The notes under the pieces are model-generated. The model was not told the origin of the DNA. It saw only the letters and a list, made by a program, of their open reading frames with translations, and ran no database searches. Shown piece after piece: positions 8,197-18,600 of a stretch of 63,093 nucleotides of DNA. Position 1 is the stretch's first letter; each line of letters starts with the position of its first letter. The translations under genes and the position numbers were made by a program. The DNA comes from Pseudomonadota bacterium (GTDB lineage Bacteria; Pseudomonadota; Gammaproteobacteria; Steroidobacterales; Steroidobacteraceae), in the NCBI GenBank assembly GCA_947453225.1, contig CANGFV010000003.1, positions 1-63,093 of the forward strand, in the 5' to 3' direction.

Positions 8197-11100
8197 ATGA
8201 ACAAATTTGTGACAGGCTTTTTGGCCATTATTGCAGCCACTCAGCTCCTAGGTATGCAAGCAGCCAATGCAGTTCCAACTGGCCTCACTGCCGGGGGAAA
8301 TGTCTCAGGACTCAGTACAGGAAAATCTGTAGTTCTGAATTTAAGAATTAACAGCACCACCACCTACACAACAACAGTGTCTGCCAATGGCACCTATACC
8401 TTCTCTGCTTCCTTAGCAACCGGAAATACTTACAGTGCATCGGTAGGCATCCAGCCCTCTGGACACATCTGTTCTATCGCCAACTCAAGTGGAACAATCT
8501 CTTCAAGCAGCATCACCAACATTAATGTCACTTGCGTGTCTGGCTATACCGTTGGTGGCAGCCTGTCTGGTTTAGGAACCGGCACCTCTGTAGTCGTTCG
8601 CATGAACTCTGCTACCAAGATTATCAATGCCAACGGTTCATTTACCTTTGCAAGCCTGCTTGCATCTGGCAGCAGCTATGCAGTCAGTATAGGCGTACAA
8701 CCAGCCAACCAAAGATGCTTCGTAACCAACGGTACTGGAACCATTAGCGGCAGCAATATCAATAATGTTTCTATAACCTGCGCCACCACTTATACCGTCA
8801 GCGGTACGGCACCCGCAGCCGGTGTGTCGGGACTCGGTACAAGTAAGTGCGTAACGCTACAACTCAATGGCGTTGGCTCCAAGCTGGTCTGTGCTAACGG
8901 ATCATTTAGTTTTGCCAGCGGCTTAATCACCGGAGAAAACTACTCAGTCACCGTGTTAGGTCAACCCACAGGTCAACAATGTACGGCTTCAAACAACACC
9001 GGCACGATCAGCGGCGCTAACGTGACCAACGTTAAAGTAGATTGTGTCAACACCTACCAAATCTCCGTAACGAATGCTCCGGGTGCTTCTGTGTCTATTT
9101 CTGGCAGCACAGCAACGAATGCGACCAATCCAAACAACGCAACGAGCTTTAACTTCATTGCTAAGCACAATGACAACGTTTCATTGTCAGCAACTAAATC
9201 TGGACAGGTTTGCTCTGTCAGCACATCACCTTCATCACTGAGTTCAATCGCTGGCAACGCTACTGCCACGGTCATATGTAACGCGGCATATACCATCAGC
9301 GGCTCCGTCTCTGGCTTGGGCAGCGGTAAGACATTAAAACTGATCCGTACCGATGCTAGCTCTTTGGCGAACACGCAGGCTGGCGTCTCTGTTGATACTG
9401 GCAATGCATCATTCGCAGCCATTGATAACCCAGGCAGTGAATTCACTGCAGGCTGGGGATTTAGTGTAACCAGCAACCGTTTACTGACTCACTTGGGCGT
9501 ATGGTCACAAGGCTCGCTATATGGCGATGTGAGCGTAGGCATTTGGGATCAAGGCGGTAACTTACTTTCCAGTGTGTCCCTGCTAAATGCCAACCTTGAT
9601 GCATACGGATTAGACAATCAATTCTCTTATGCTGAATTACCAGGAAGCGTCATGCTCTCCGCAGGCCAACAATACACGCTTGGTGCCTTCTACACAGGAG
9701 GCGTGCTTGCAGGCTTTGGCGCACCCGTTACACCAATCAATGGCTTGAGCTTTGCCTCACCTTCATTGGTTGACTTTGGTACTTCGCTGGCCATGCCTTC
9801 TCTTAATTTCTCTTCTGTGTATTCCAACGGTCTCTTTGGCCCAAATCTGCGCTTCCTAACGGCAAGCGCTCAAGCCGCAGGCGAAGAAATCACTGTTAAC
9901 GCTGATGGTTCATTCACCTTCCCCACTGCACAGGTAGATGGCTCTACTTACGCTGTAGCCGTCAGCCAACGTCCAACCGGTCAAACCTGCGCCATCACCA
10001 ATGCTTCAGGCACAATTGCGGGTGCCAACATCAATAATGTATTAGTCACTTGCAGCAACATTAGCTACACCATTTCTGTTGCAAACAACTCAGGTGCTTC
10101 CGTATCTATCAGCGGCAGCAATGCGTCCAACGCGACCAACCCAAACACTGCATTAAGCTTTAATTTCCTTGCTGAGAAAGATGACTCCGTAGTGCTCTCA
10201 GCAAGCAAGACAGGTTACTCCTGCTCTATTACCACCACACCCGTTTCAATTAACCCAATTACTGGCAACGCGATCGCCAACGTGAATTGCACAGCAATTG
10301 TTTATACCATCGGTGGAACCAATGCCGATGGGGCGAGCGTTTCGATCAGTGGTAGCAGCGTCACCGGCCAGTCTGCCACCACCGCCACTCCATACAGCTT
10401 CAACACTAACTTCGGCGATGTCGTCACATTGACTGCAACCAAGACCGGTTATACCTGCACGGTTGCTGGCTCACCTATCACGGTTGGCACCGCTAACGTG
10501 ACCAACGCCAATGTGAGCTGCTCAAAGAACACTTACACCGTCGGCGGCACAAATGCCGATGGCGCAAGTGTTTCAATCAGCGGCAGCAGTATCACTGGCC
10601 AGTCTGCAACCACAGCTAATCCATATAGCTTCAACGCCAAATATGGTGATGTCGTCACGCTCACTGCAACAAAGACGGGTTACACCTGCGTTGTCGCAGG
10701 CTCGCCAATTACTGTAGCAGCGGCTAACGTAACCAACGCAACTGTTGGTTGCACCATTAATACCTACACCGTCAGCGGTACGGTCACTGGCAATACCAGC
10801 AGCGTCACGTTAACCAACAATGGCAGCGACAGTAAGATCGTTTCCACAGGCGGTGGCGGCTTTAGCTTCACTGCACAAAACTACAATACCAACTATTTGG
10901 TAGCCACTTCGCAACCCACAGGCCAAGTCTGCGTGGTGAGCAATGGTTCCGGCACAGTAACTGCATATGTGACTAATGTTGTTGTGACTTGTAACAATAC
11001 TTACACAATTAGCGGCTCAATCTCTGGTCTGAGCGCCAGTGGTTTAGTCTTGTCATTGTCAGGCACTCAGGGCACTGGCTTAGTCGCACCTACCAGTGAC

Positions 11101-14100
11101 ACTGCCAGCCCAGCCAGCGGATCAACTTCTTACACCTTCTCACAGCCAATGGTGAGCGGTAATACCTACGCCGTCAGTATTTCCACACAACCCGCAGGCT
11201 TTAATTGCGCTCTGGCAAATCAGACTGGAACCATTTCTACAAGCAATGTTTCCAACGTCAACGTCACTTGCTCCTCTATTAGTAGCTCAAGCTCATCAAG
11301 TGCAACTGGCCCTGCCCTAAATGCCAACATCATTCTGGGCGCACCGACAACATCAACCATATCAATGAAATTATTCACGCCTGACCAAAGTGGTAGCGTG
11401 TCTGTATCTTATGGCACTGCAACGGGCAGCTATAGCACCACAACCGCTCCGGCCAATCTTGTCGCAGGTACACCACTACAATTGAATATCTCTGGTCTAA
11501 CTCAAGATACTCAATACTTTTATATCCTCAACTTCACTTCTAGCACTGGCGGTTCCAGTCAAACAAGCGAATACACATTCCATACTGCTCGCCCTGTAGG
11601 TAGTGCATTTAAATTCACTATCACTGCAGACCCTCACCTAGACGACAAGTCGGATATCGCTGTCTATAACAAGACGTTAGATAACATTGCGACTCAAGAT
11701 ACCGACTTCCATATCGACTTGGGCGACACCTTCATGACTGAAAAGTGGTATGCCCAATTCATTCAGAGCGGTACTGGCTATCTACAAGATCCAGCCACTA
11801 CACGTGATCAAGTGCAAGCACGCTACAAGTTTGAAATGGGTAATTTCAGCCGTATTGCCAAGAAAATTCCATTGTTCTTAGTCAATGGTAACCACGATGC
11901 TGAACTGGGCTGGCTACCCTCAGGTCAAGCCAGTGCGGCAGATCTTAAATACTGGGCTATTGAAGGTCGCAGCATGTATTTCAACAACCCAACGCCAAAT
12001 ACATTCTATACAGGCGAAGCCCCATCTACTGTTCTTACCAGTGTGAATAAAACCTCAGCGTATTATTCCTGGAAATGGGGTGATGCCTTATTCATTGCAC
12101 TCGATCCTTATTGGAACAGCACAAGCACAACCAGTAATGATATTTGGAACTTAACCTTGGGTCTGACCCAATATCAGTGGCTACAAAATACGCTATCCGC
12201 CAATGCAGCCATGAAATATAAATTCATTTTCTTGCATAACTTGGTCGGCGGTGTACCGGAAATCTCTGCAACCAGCACCACAGGCATACCTGATAATCCA
12301 TGCCCAAAGAATCTTGCTTCAGGGAAACCCTGTACTGGTGGATCAATGCGCGGCGGTATTCAAGCCGCTCAATACGCCGAATGGGGTGGAGCCAACTATG
12401 ACCTGACTACCACCGGTGGCTTTGGGCCAGGCGGTTCATACAAACGCAGCACCACTGCAGGTTGGACCATGCCAGTTCATGACTTGCTGGTCCAATACGG
12501 TGTCACTGCCGTATTCCATGGTCATGACCACTTGTACGCCGATGAAACGCTAGATGGCATTAAGTATCAAGAACTGCCACAGCCAAGTACTAGTTATCAG
12601 TCCAATGCAGACACCAACAACATGAACACGCTAGCCGCACAGGGTGGCTATCCAGGCTGTATTAGCATCCCTGCTACTGCGACCTGTAAAGGTAGTTCTG
12701 GTTATCTCCTAGTAACTGTTGATCCAAATCTTGGGGTCAAGTCTCAATACATGAGAACCTATCAGCTACCAAGCCAAGGTGGCAACAATACCGAATCTGC
12801 AAGCTGGACAGTTCCGGCTCCCAATGCCACCAGCTATACCATTGGCGGTCATACTGCTAGCGGTGGTGGCCTGAGTGGCCTAGGCGCAGGGAAGAGCATC
12901 ACCCTACTGAACTCGGGCGTTGATGCGCTTGTACTGAATGCAAATGGCAACTTCACCTTTGCCACACCAAAACTCAACGGTTCAACTTATAACGTCACTG
13001 TAAGCGTTCAACCAGCTGGTCAGAATTGCACGGTAAGCAACGGCTCAGGCACGGTGAGCGGTGCTAACGTTATCAACATCGGTGTCACTTGCGTTGATGT
13101 GGTCACCTATACCATTGGTGGAAACGTGTCCGGTAATACCGGCTCAGTTACAGTGGCACTGAGCGTGGGTGGAACTCAAGTGGATACTAAGACCGTCAAC
13201 AGCGGTGGCGGTAGCTTCACATTTGCCGCTCAAAATGCAGCTTCGAACTGGAGCGTGGCCGTGACTTCCTCTCCGAGCAGTCAAACCTGTACGCTTACGA
13301 ATGGCTCAGGCTCAAATCTTGGCGCAAATGTCACCAATGTCACTGTGTCTTGTGCCGATACGCTCTATGCCTTAAGTGCCACCACTTCAGGCCTAGGCAC
13401 TGGTCGTTCTATTGGCCTGTCAGTAAATAGCGGTACCGCTACGACGATGACCAGTAATATCACCTCAACACTCGCCTCTCTCAGCACAGGCACCAGCTAC
13501 ACCATCACTCCAGTCGATCAAACGAGTACGGGTACTGGAGCAAAACGTTGCGTGGTTAGAAACCATAAAGGCATCATCTCTGCTGCTGCTGTAAACACAA
13601 CTGTGGTCTGCGCTAACGCAGTCGCCAACACTTATGTAGTGGGCGGCAGTGTTTCGGGACTGACTGGCAGCTTGGGGTTATCATTAGGTACACAAACGAT
13701 CTCATTACCTGTAGGCACTACCGGCTTTGCCTTTACTACACCAGTTGCAAACGGCACTTATACTTTGTCTGTTTCAACCCAACCCAGTGGTCAAGTATGT
13801 ACTGCTACTACTAACTCAGTAACTGTTAGCAGTGCCAATAACCTCACCACACTAGCTGTTTCTTGCGTCAACGCCTATAACGTCGGCGGTACTGTTAGCG
13901 GCTTAGGCACTGGAAAATCTGTGACCGTGCTAAACAATGGAGCTAACTCACAGACAATATCCACCAGCTCTGCCTATAGTTTCTCCATGGTCTCCGGTAG
14001 CACCTACAACGTAACAGTGGGCACTCAACCTACCGATCAATTGTGCTTGGTGATGAATGCATCGGGTACGGTTGGTACCTCAGATATCACAAATATCTCA

Positions 14101-15372
14101 GTAGTTTGCTACGACTACGCCACGATCAGTGTTGTGGTATCTGGCCTTGCAAATCCACTGACCTCGGGTTCAGTAGTTGTGACATTGAATGGAGATACTA
14201 ATACTGCCAACCAATTGACATTCACTACAAACAACGCAGCACAGTCCTTCTCCACAAAGATTCCGCCTGGTAACAGCTACGCAGTTACCATCGTTTCGAA
14301 TACGGTTGTGGCCGCTAGAGCTTGTATTGTCACCAATGGTGTGGGCACCACTAGCACGAGCACACCTACTACGGTGACTGTGAATGTGGTTTGTAAGTCA
14401 CCACCAGCCGGTAGTAAATATTATTTAAGTGGTACTGTTTCAGGTCTAACTGGCACTGGATTGGTCATTACCCTGAATAATCTAGCTACAACACCAAGCC
14501 CAGGTGTTACCACTGCTGAAAACATTACGCTTGTTGCTGGATCAACAGGATTCGCCTTCTCAACTCCAGTGAATGGCACGAATAACGTCGCTGGCAATAC
14601 CTATCCTGGACTCATCACGGTTACAACACAGCCTACCGGTCAGTTGTGTACGGTGGCCAATAATGGATCTGTAAACGTGAAAAACGCCAATGTGACAAAC
14701 ATTGCCATCACCTGCTCCACTGCTTACAGCATTGGTGGTACCGTCAGCGGCTTGGGTACAGGCTTAAGCTTAGTCTTAACTAGTGGTACTGATACTCTGA
14801 CTGTAAGCAGTAACGGAAGCTTTACACTTCCCACCTCCGTCTCTTCGGGTACAAGCTACAACGTAGCTGTAGGTACGCAACCAACCAATCAAACCTGCTT
14901 ACTATCCAACAACTCTGGCACGGTATCGGCCAATGTGACTAACATCGTTGTCAGCTGTACCACGACCAGCTTCACCATCGGCGGTACTATTTCAGGCCTT
15001 GGTGCCAACCCAGTCATCCTGCTGAACAACGGTGGAGATGCATTAACTATCAATGCTAACGGTACCTTTACCTTTGCTACAGCAATAGCCTCTGGTAGTT
15101 ATGCAGTGACCGTGGGCACTCAGCCTACCGGAATGTATTGCCAAGTGACTCAAGGCACGGGTACGGTCGGTAGCACCAACATCGACAGCGTCGTAGTCAC
15201 CTGCTCTAGCACCACAGCTTGCAGTAGCCCAACGAATGCAGTGCCACCAACCAGTGACCCACTGTGGGCGATCTACAGCTCGCCAACCGACTCTGCTGTG
15301 GATTCCACACCAGAAATCACAACGGAATTGGCCAATCCGTTCGCTACCTGCTTAGCGGGCTCAACCCCCTAA
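8197..15372 (+). CDS. Giant repeat-containing metallophosphoesterase A (2391 aa)
   Basis: This is an exported giant protein. The start at 8197 is chosen because it gives a signal peptide (MNKFVTGFLAIIAATQLLG, cleavage after ANA); the frame extends upstream without one. The order is: ten repeat units; a Ser-rich linker; a purple-acid-phosphatase N-terminal-like domain (about 1038-1134); a calcineurin-like metallophosphoesterase (about 1135-1530, with DPH, LGDTF, GNHD, LHNLVGG and GHDH metal-site motifs); nine more repeats; and a conserved 48-aa tail. Most repeats follow 'Y-t-[IV]-[GS]-G-x-[VI]-SGLG ... NGSF.F ... QPTGQ.C.V.NGSGT ... VTNV.V.C', with two cysteines likely forming a disulfide (inference). 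Shorter 'GASVSISG' variants lie at units 4 and 6-8. Unit 5 carries an extra DUF4082-like sandwich (nt about 9355-9885). The enzyme probably hydrolyses phosphate esters outside the cell; the substrate is unknown. Confidence 0.85.
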   Translation: MNKFVTGFLAIIAATQLLGMQAANAVPTGLTAGGNVSGLSTGKSVVLNLRINSTTTYTTTVSANGTYTFSASLATGNTYSASVGIQPSGHICSIANSSGTISSSSITNINVTCVSGYTVGGSLSGLGTGTSVVVRMNSATKIINANGSFTFASLLASGSSYAVSIGVQPANQRCFVTNGTGTISGSNINNVSITCATTYTVSGTAPAAGVSGLGTSKCVTLQLNGVGSKLVCANGSFSFASGLITGENYSVTVLGQPTGQQCTASNNTGTISGANVTNVKVDCVNTYQISVTNAPGASVSISGSTATNATNPNNATSFNFIAKHNDNVSLSATKSGQVCSVSTSPSSLSSIAGNATATVICNAAYTISGSVSGLGSGKTLKLIRTDASSLANTQAGVSVDTGNASFAAIDNPGSEFTAGWGFSVTSNRLLTHLGVWSQGSLYGDVSVGIWDQGGNLLSSVSLLNANLDAYGLDNQFSYAELPGSVMLSAGQQYTLGAFYTGGVLAGFGAPVTPINGLSFASPSLVDFGTSLAMPSLNFSSVYSNGLFGPNLRFLTASAQAAGEEITVNADGSFTFPTAQVDGSTYAVAVSQRPTGQTCAITNASGTIAGANINNVLVTCSNISYTISVANNSGASVSISGSNASNATNPNTALSFNFLAEKDDSVVLSASKTGYSCSITTTPVSINPITGNAIANVNCTAIVYTIGGTNADGASVSISGSSVTGQSATTATPYSFNTNFGDVVTLTATKTGYTCTVAGSPITVGTANVTNANVSCSKNTYTVGGTNADGASVSISGSSITGQSATTANPYSFNAKYGDVVTLTATKTGYTCVVAGSPITVAAANVTNATVGCTINTYTVSGTVTGNTSSVTLTNNGSDSKIVSTGGGGFSFTAQNYNTNYLVATSQPTGQVCVVSNGSGTVTAYVTNVVVTCNNTYTISGSISGLSASGLVLSLSGTQGTGLVAPTSDTASPASGSTSYTFSQPMVSGNTYAVSISTQPAGFNCALANQTGTISTSNVSNVNVTCSSISSSSSSSATGPALNANIILGAPTTSTISMKLFTPDQSGSVSVSYGTATGSYSTTTAPANLVAGTPLQLNISGLTQDTQYFYILNFTSSTGGSSQTSEYTFHTARPVGSAFKFTITADPHLDDKSDIAVYNKTLDNIATQDTDFHIDLGDTFMTEKWYAQFIQSGTGYLQDPATTRDQVQARYKFEMGNFSRIAKKIPLFLVNGNHDAELGWLPSGQASAADLKYWAIEGRSMYFNNPTPNTFYTGEAPSTVLTSVNKTSAYYSWKWGDALFIALDPYWNSTSTTSNDIWNLTLGLTQYQWLQNTLSANAAMKYKFIFLHNLVGGVPEISATSTTGIPDNPCPKNLASGKPCTGGSMRGGIQAAQYAEWGGANYDLTTTGGFGPGGSYKRSTTAGWTMPVHDLLVQYGVTAVFHGHDHLYADETLDGIKYQELPQPSTSYQSNADTNNMNTLAAQGGYPGCISIPATATCKGSSGYLLVTVDPNLGVKSQYMRTYQLPSQGGNNTESASWTVPAPNATSYTIGGHTASGGGLSGLGAGKSITLLNSGVDALVLNANGNFTFATPKLNGSTYNVTVSVQPAGQNCTVSNGSGTVSGANVINIGVTCVDVVTYTIGGNVSGNTGSVTVALSVGGTQVDTKTVNSGGGSFTFAAQNAASNWSVAVTSSPSSQTCTLTNGSGSNLGANVTNVTVSCADTLYALSATTSGLGTGRSIGLSVNSGTATTMTSNITSTLASLSTGTSYTITPVDQTSTGTGAKRCVVRNHKGIISAAAVNTTVVCANAVANTYVVGGSVSGLTGSLGLSLGTQTISLPVGTTGFAFTTPVANGTYTLSVSTQPSGQVCTATTNSVTVSSANNLTTLAVSCVNAYNVGGTVSGLGTGKSVTVLNNGANSQTISTSSAYSFSMVSGSTYNVTVGTQPTDQLCLVMNASGTVGTSDITNISVVCYDYATISVVVSGLANPLTSGSVVVTLNGDTNTANQLTFTTNNAAQSFSTKIPPGNSYAVTIVSNTVVAARACIVTNGVGTTSTSTPTTVTVNVVCKSPPAGSKYYLSGTVSGLTGTGLVITLNNLATTPSPGVTTAENITLVAGSTGFAFSTPVNGTNNVAGNTYPGLITVTTQPTGQLCTVANNGSVNVKNANVTNIAITCSTAYSIGGTVSGLGTGLSLVLTSGTDTLTVSSNGSFTLPTSVSSGTSYNVAVGTQPTNQTCLLSNNSGTVSANVTNIVVSCTTTSFTIGGTISGLGANPVILLNNGGDALTINANGTFTFATAIASGSYAVTVGTQPTGMYCQVTQGTGTVGSTNIDSVVVTCSSTTACSSPTNAVPPTSDPLWAIYSSPTDSAVDSTPEITTELANPFATCLAGSTP
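10303..10764 (+). repeat. Two 231-bp in-frame tandem units within phosphoesterase A
   Basis: Units 10303-10533 and 10534-10764 each encode 77 residues beginning YT[IV]GGTNADGASVSISGSS. They are nearly identical in protein sequence but differ at many third codon positions. Confidence 0.85.
15220..15369 (+). other. Conserved C-terminal tail, copy 1
   Basis: This encodes the last roughly 48 residues of phosphoesterase A, lying outside the repeat pattern: CSS..., then DPLWAIYSSPT, VDSTPEI and CL near the end. The same motif order ends two other proteins (20518-20660 and 21481-21627). Confidence 0.8.
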
Positions 15373-15400
15373 GCAATAGAGTTCTAGTAGTAGAAAATTT

Positions 15401-15432
15401 AACCCGGATGGAATCACCTTCCGGGTTTTTTA
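15401..15432 (+). terminator. Terminator of phosphoesterase A
   Basis: An 8-bp stem (AACCCGGA 15401-15408 and TCCGGGTT 15420-15427) is followed by TTTTT, 28 bases after the stop codon. Confidence 0.85.
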
Positions 15433-15611
15433 TTGGGGTAAAACACTAAAAACCCTGGGCATCTAGACTAATTCAGAACACCACCCTCGGCAGTGACTCG
15501 AAACCGTCATTTAACATATGCACCGTATCTGTGAACTGACTACATAAAACCACCAATAAGAGGTAATATAATTTTCATTACCTTAACAAAAACATGCTCG
15601 GGGATATTGCA

Positions 15612-18600
15612 ATGCGGAAGCTCGTTAAAGGCGCCATAGCCTTAGTACTTACTGGCTATTTATCACTGATAAATACCGCCAGTGCACAAACTACTTATTC
15701 AGTGGGTGGCTCTGTATCTGGACTGGCCACAGGCAAATCCGTGGTACTGCTCAATAACGGTAGCAATGCCCGCCTTGTTAGTAGCAATGGCTCGTTTAGC
15801 TTCTCTACAGGGCTGAGCGCAGGCTCAACTTATAGAGTCTCTGTGGGCATTCAACCCTCAGGTCAGGTGTGTTCTGTCACTAACGCTACGGGCACTGTGA
15901 GTAGCAGCAATGTCACTTCAGTGAGTATCAGTTGTAGTAACTCGTACACTGTGAGTGGTTCAATTTCCGGCCTTGACACCTCTGGCTTAGTACTGCGCCT
16001 CAATTCAAGTTCCTTGTTAGTCAATAGTGCCGCCACATCATTTAAGTTTTCATCGGCATTAACTACGGGTGCCGCCTATGCCGTCTCAGTAGGTATTCAA
16101 CCTTCTGGCTATAATTGTAGTGTGACTAACGGCATCGGCATCATCGCCAGCGCATCCATCACAAATGTATCCGTGAACTGCCAAAGAACTTATACCGTCA
16201 GTGGCACTGTCTCCGGTCTCACGGCAAGCGGTCTACTACTGCAACTGAATAACCCCACCGGCCCTACTAAACTAGTTGCAAGTGGATCATCATCATTTAG
16301 TTTTGCTAGCGGCCTCGCTTCAGGTGCCTCTTACAATGTAACTGTTTCCAGTCAGCCTTCAGGGTTAACCTGCTTGGTCACTAATGGTTCTGGCAACATT
16401 GTTTCTTCAAACATCACGAACGTCAGCGTTGCCTGCGCACCAACCACTTATACTATCGGTGGTGCAGTCACAGGTTTAGGTAGTAGCTTATCCCTTACCT
16501 TGCTCAATAACGATGCTAACGCCATTACCATCAATGGCAGTGGCGATTTAAACTTTGTGTTCTCTCCTGCCGTGGTCTCTGGCACCAGCTACAACATCAC
16601 AGTGGGCACCCAACCCACCGGACAAAACTGTACGGTAGGCAATGGTGGCGGCACAGTCGGTACTCAAAACATTAGTAACGTCAGCGTTAGCTGCGTGAAC
16701 GTTATTCCATTAGATGCCACGATCGTATTAGGCACGCCCACCACTGATAGCATCGCAATGAAATTATTCACCCCTGATCAAAGTGGTACGGTCAGCGTGT
16801 CTTATGGCACAAACTCAGGAAGCTACTCGACGACAACTGATCCCGTAGCGCTAGTCGCCGGCACACCATTGGCACTGAACATCGCCAACCTCGTCAATAA
16901 CACTCAATATTTTTATCGTATTAATTATCAGGCATCTAATGGCGGCAGCCAGACACCAGAATACAAATTCCACACCGCACGGCCTGTTGGTGAAACCTTC
17001 ACCTTTGCGATCCAAGCTGATCCGCACATGGATGAAAAAACTGAGGTCGCGCTGTATCAACGCACACTGAACAATATTGTTTCCGATGCCCCTGACTTCA
17101 TCGTCGATCTGGGCGATACCTTCATGACTGAGAAACACCAAGTTCAATTAGAGGCCACAGTGCACTCAGCCACTAGCCCAGAAATGGTAAATCTGCGCTA
17201 TCAAAGCGACCTGCCCTTATTCGGCATCATCACTCACTCCGTGCCATTGTTCCTAGTGAATGGTAACCACGACGCTGAACTGGGTTGGCTGGCCAGCAAG
17301 ATACCACCGCTGAATCAATTGCCAACTTGGGCATTTAATGCACGTCAGTCTTATTTTCCGAACCCTGTTAAGAACAGTTTCTATGATGGTGAAGATGTTT
17401 CTGTATTGAACACTGCACCACGCGCTTCATACTATTCATGGAAATGGGGTGATGCCCTGTTTATCGCGCTCGATCCATTCTTCAATAGCGCCACTGCCAC
17501 GGGCAAAACTAGCAGCGGCTGGAACCTAACCTTAGGTAAAGCACAATATGATTGGTTAGCCAGCACCCTCGCTGCCAATGCCGGCCTTAAATACAAATTC
17601 GTCTTCCTGCATAACCTTGTCGGCGGCATGCCAGACATTGATACTGCCACTGGCCTGCCTGCAACCAACCCAACAACAGGACAACCTTACATTGGTGGTT
17701 CCATGCGTGGCGGCATAGAAGCCGCTAAGTACTTCGAATGGGGCGGCACAAACTATGATGGCGCTACTGATGGCTTTGCAGCCAATCGCCCAGGTTGGTC
17801 ACAACCTATTCACCAACTGCTCAAAGACAACAATGTGACTGCGGTATTCCACGGTCATGACCACCTCTACGTGGATCAGGAATTGGATGGCATCAAATAC
17901 CAAGAAGTCCCACAACCTAGCGCCGGCAGCACCGCTAACAGCGCAACTCTATCCAAGGAAGGTGGTTACTTGAGCGGTAACATTGATAGCAGCAGTGGCT
18001 ATCTAAAGATCACTGTCTCTCCAAGCGGCGTCACTACAGACTACGTGAGATCTTGGCTCCCTGCAGGTACCGCCGGTACCAACAACGTTGAAAATGGCAC
18101 GACCAAAATCAACAAACAAATTTCTAAAACTTGGACGGTGAACTCAGGTGCAGCTAAGTATGCCGTAGGTGGTACGGTAAGCGGCCTGAGTGGCACAGTA
18201 TCTCTGAGCAACAACGGTAACAACTCTCTCACGCTCAATGCCAATGGCTCGTTCAATTTCTCCAAGATTCTGGCCACGGGCAGCGCCTATGCGGTGACAG
18301 TCACCAGCCAACCTGTGGGTCAAACCTGTACAGTCACCAACGGTTTAGGAACGATTGGTTCTGCAAACATTGTCAACATCAATGTCACTTGCGCAGCCAA
18401 TACATTCACTGTGGGCGGTACCGTTTCTGGTCATACAGGCACCATTACACTAACGAACAATGGTGGCAATGCCATTAATATCCCCGTGGGAACTACAAGC
18501 TTCACTTTCCCTGCTCAGAATTTCGGTAGCAACTGGGATGTTGAAATCGCCACTACCCCTGCCGGCGAAACCTGCTCGGTTTCAAGCAATGGCGCTGGCA

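Noticed and set aside
8058-8240. Minus-strand 60-codon frame over the start of phosphoesterase A
   Set aside because: It overlaps the signal-peptide region of a clear gene and encodes nothing recognisable.
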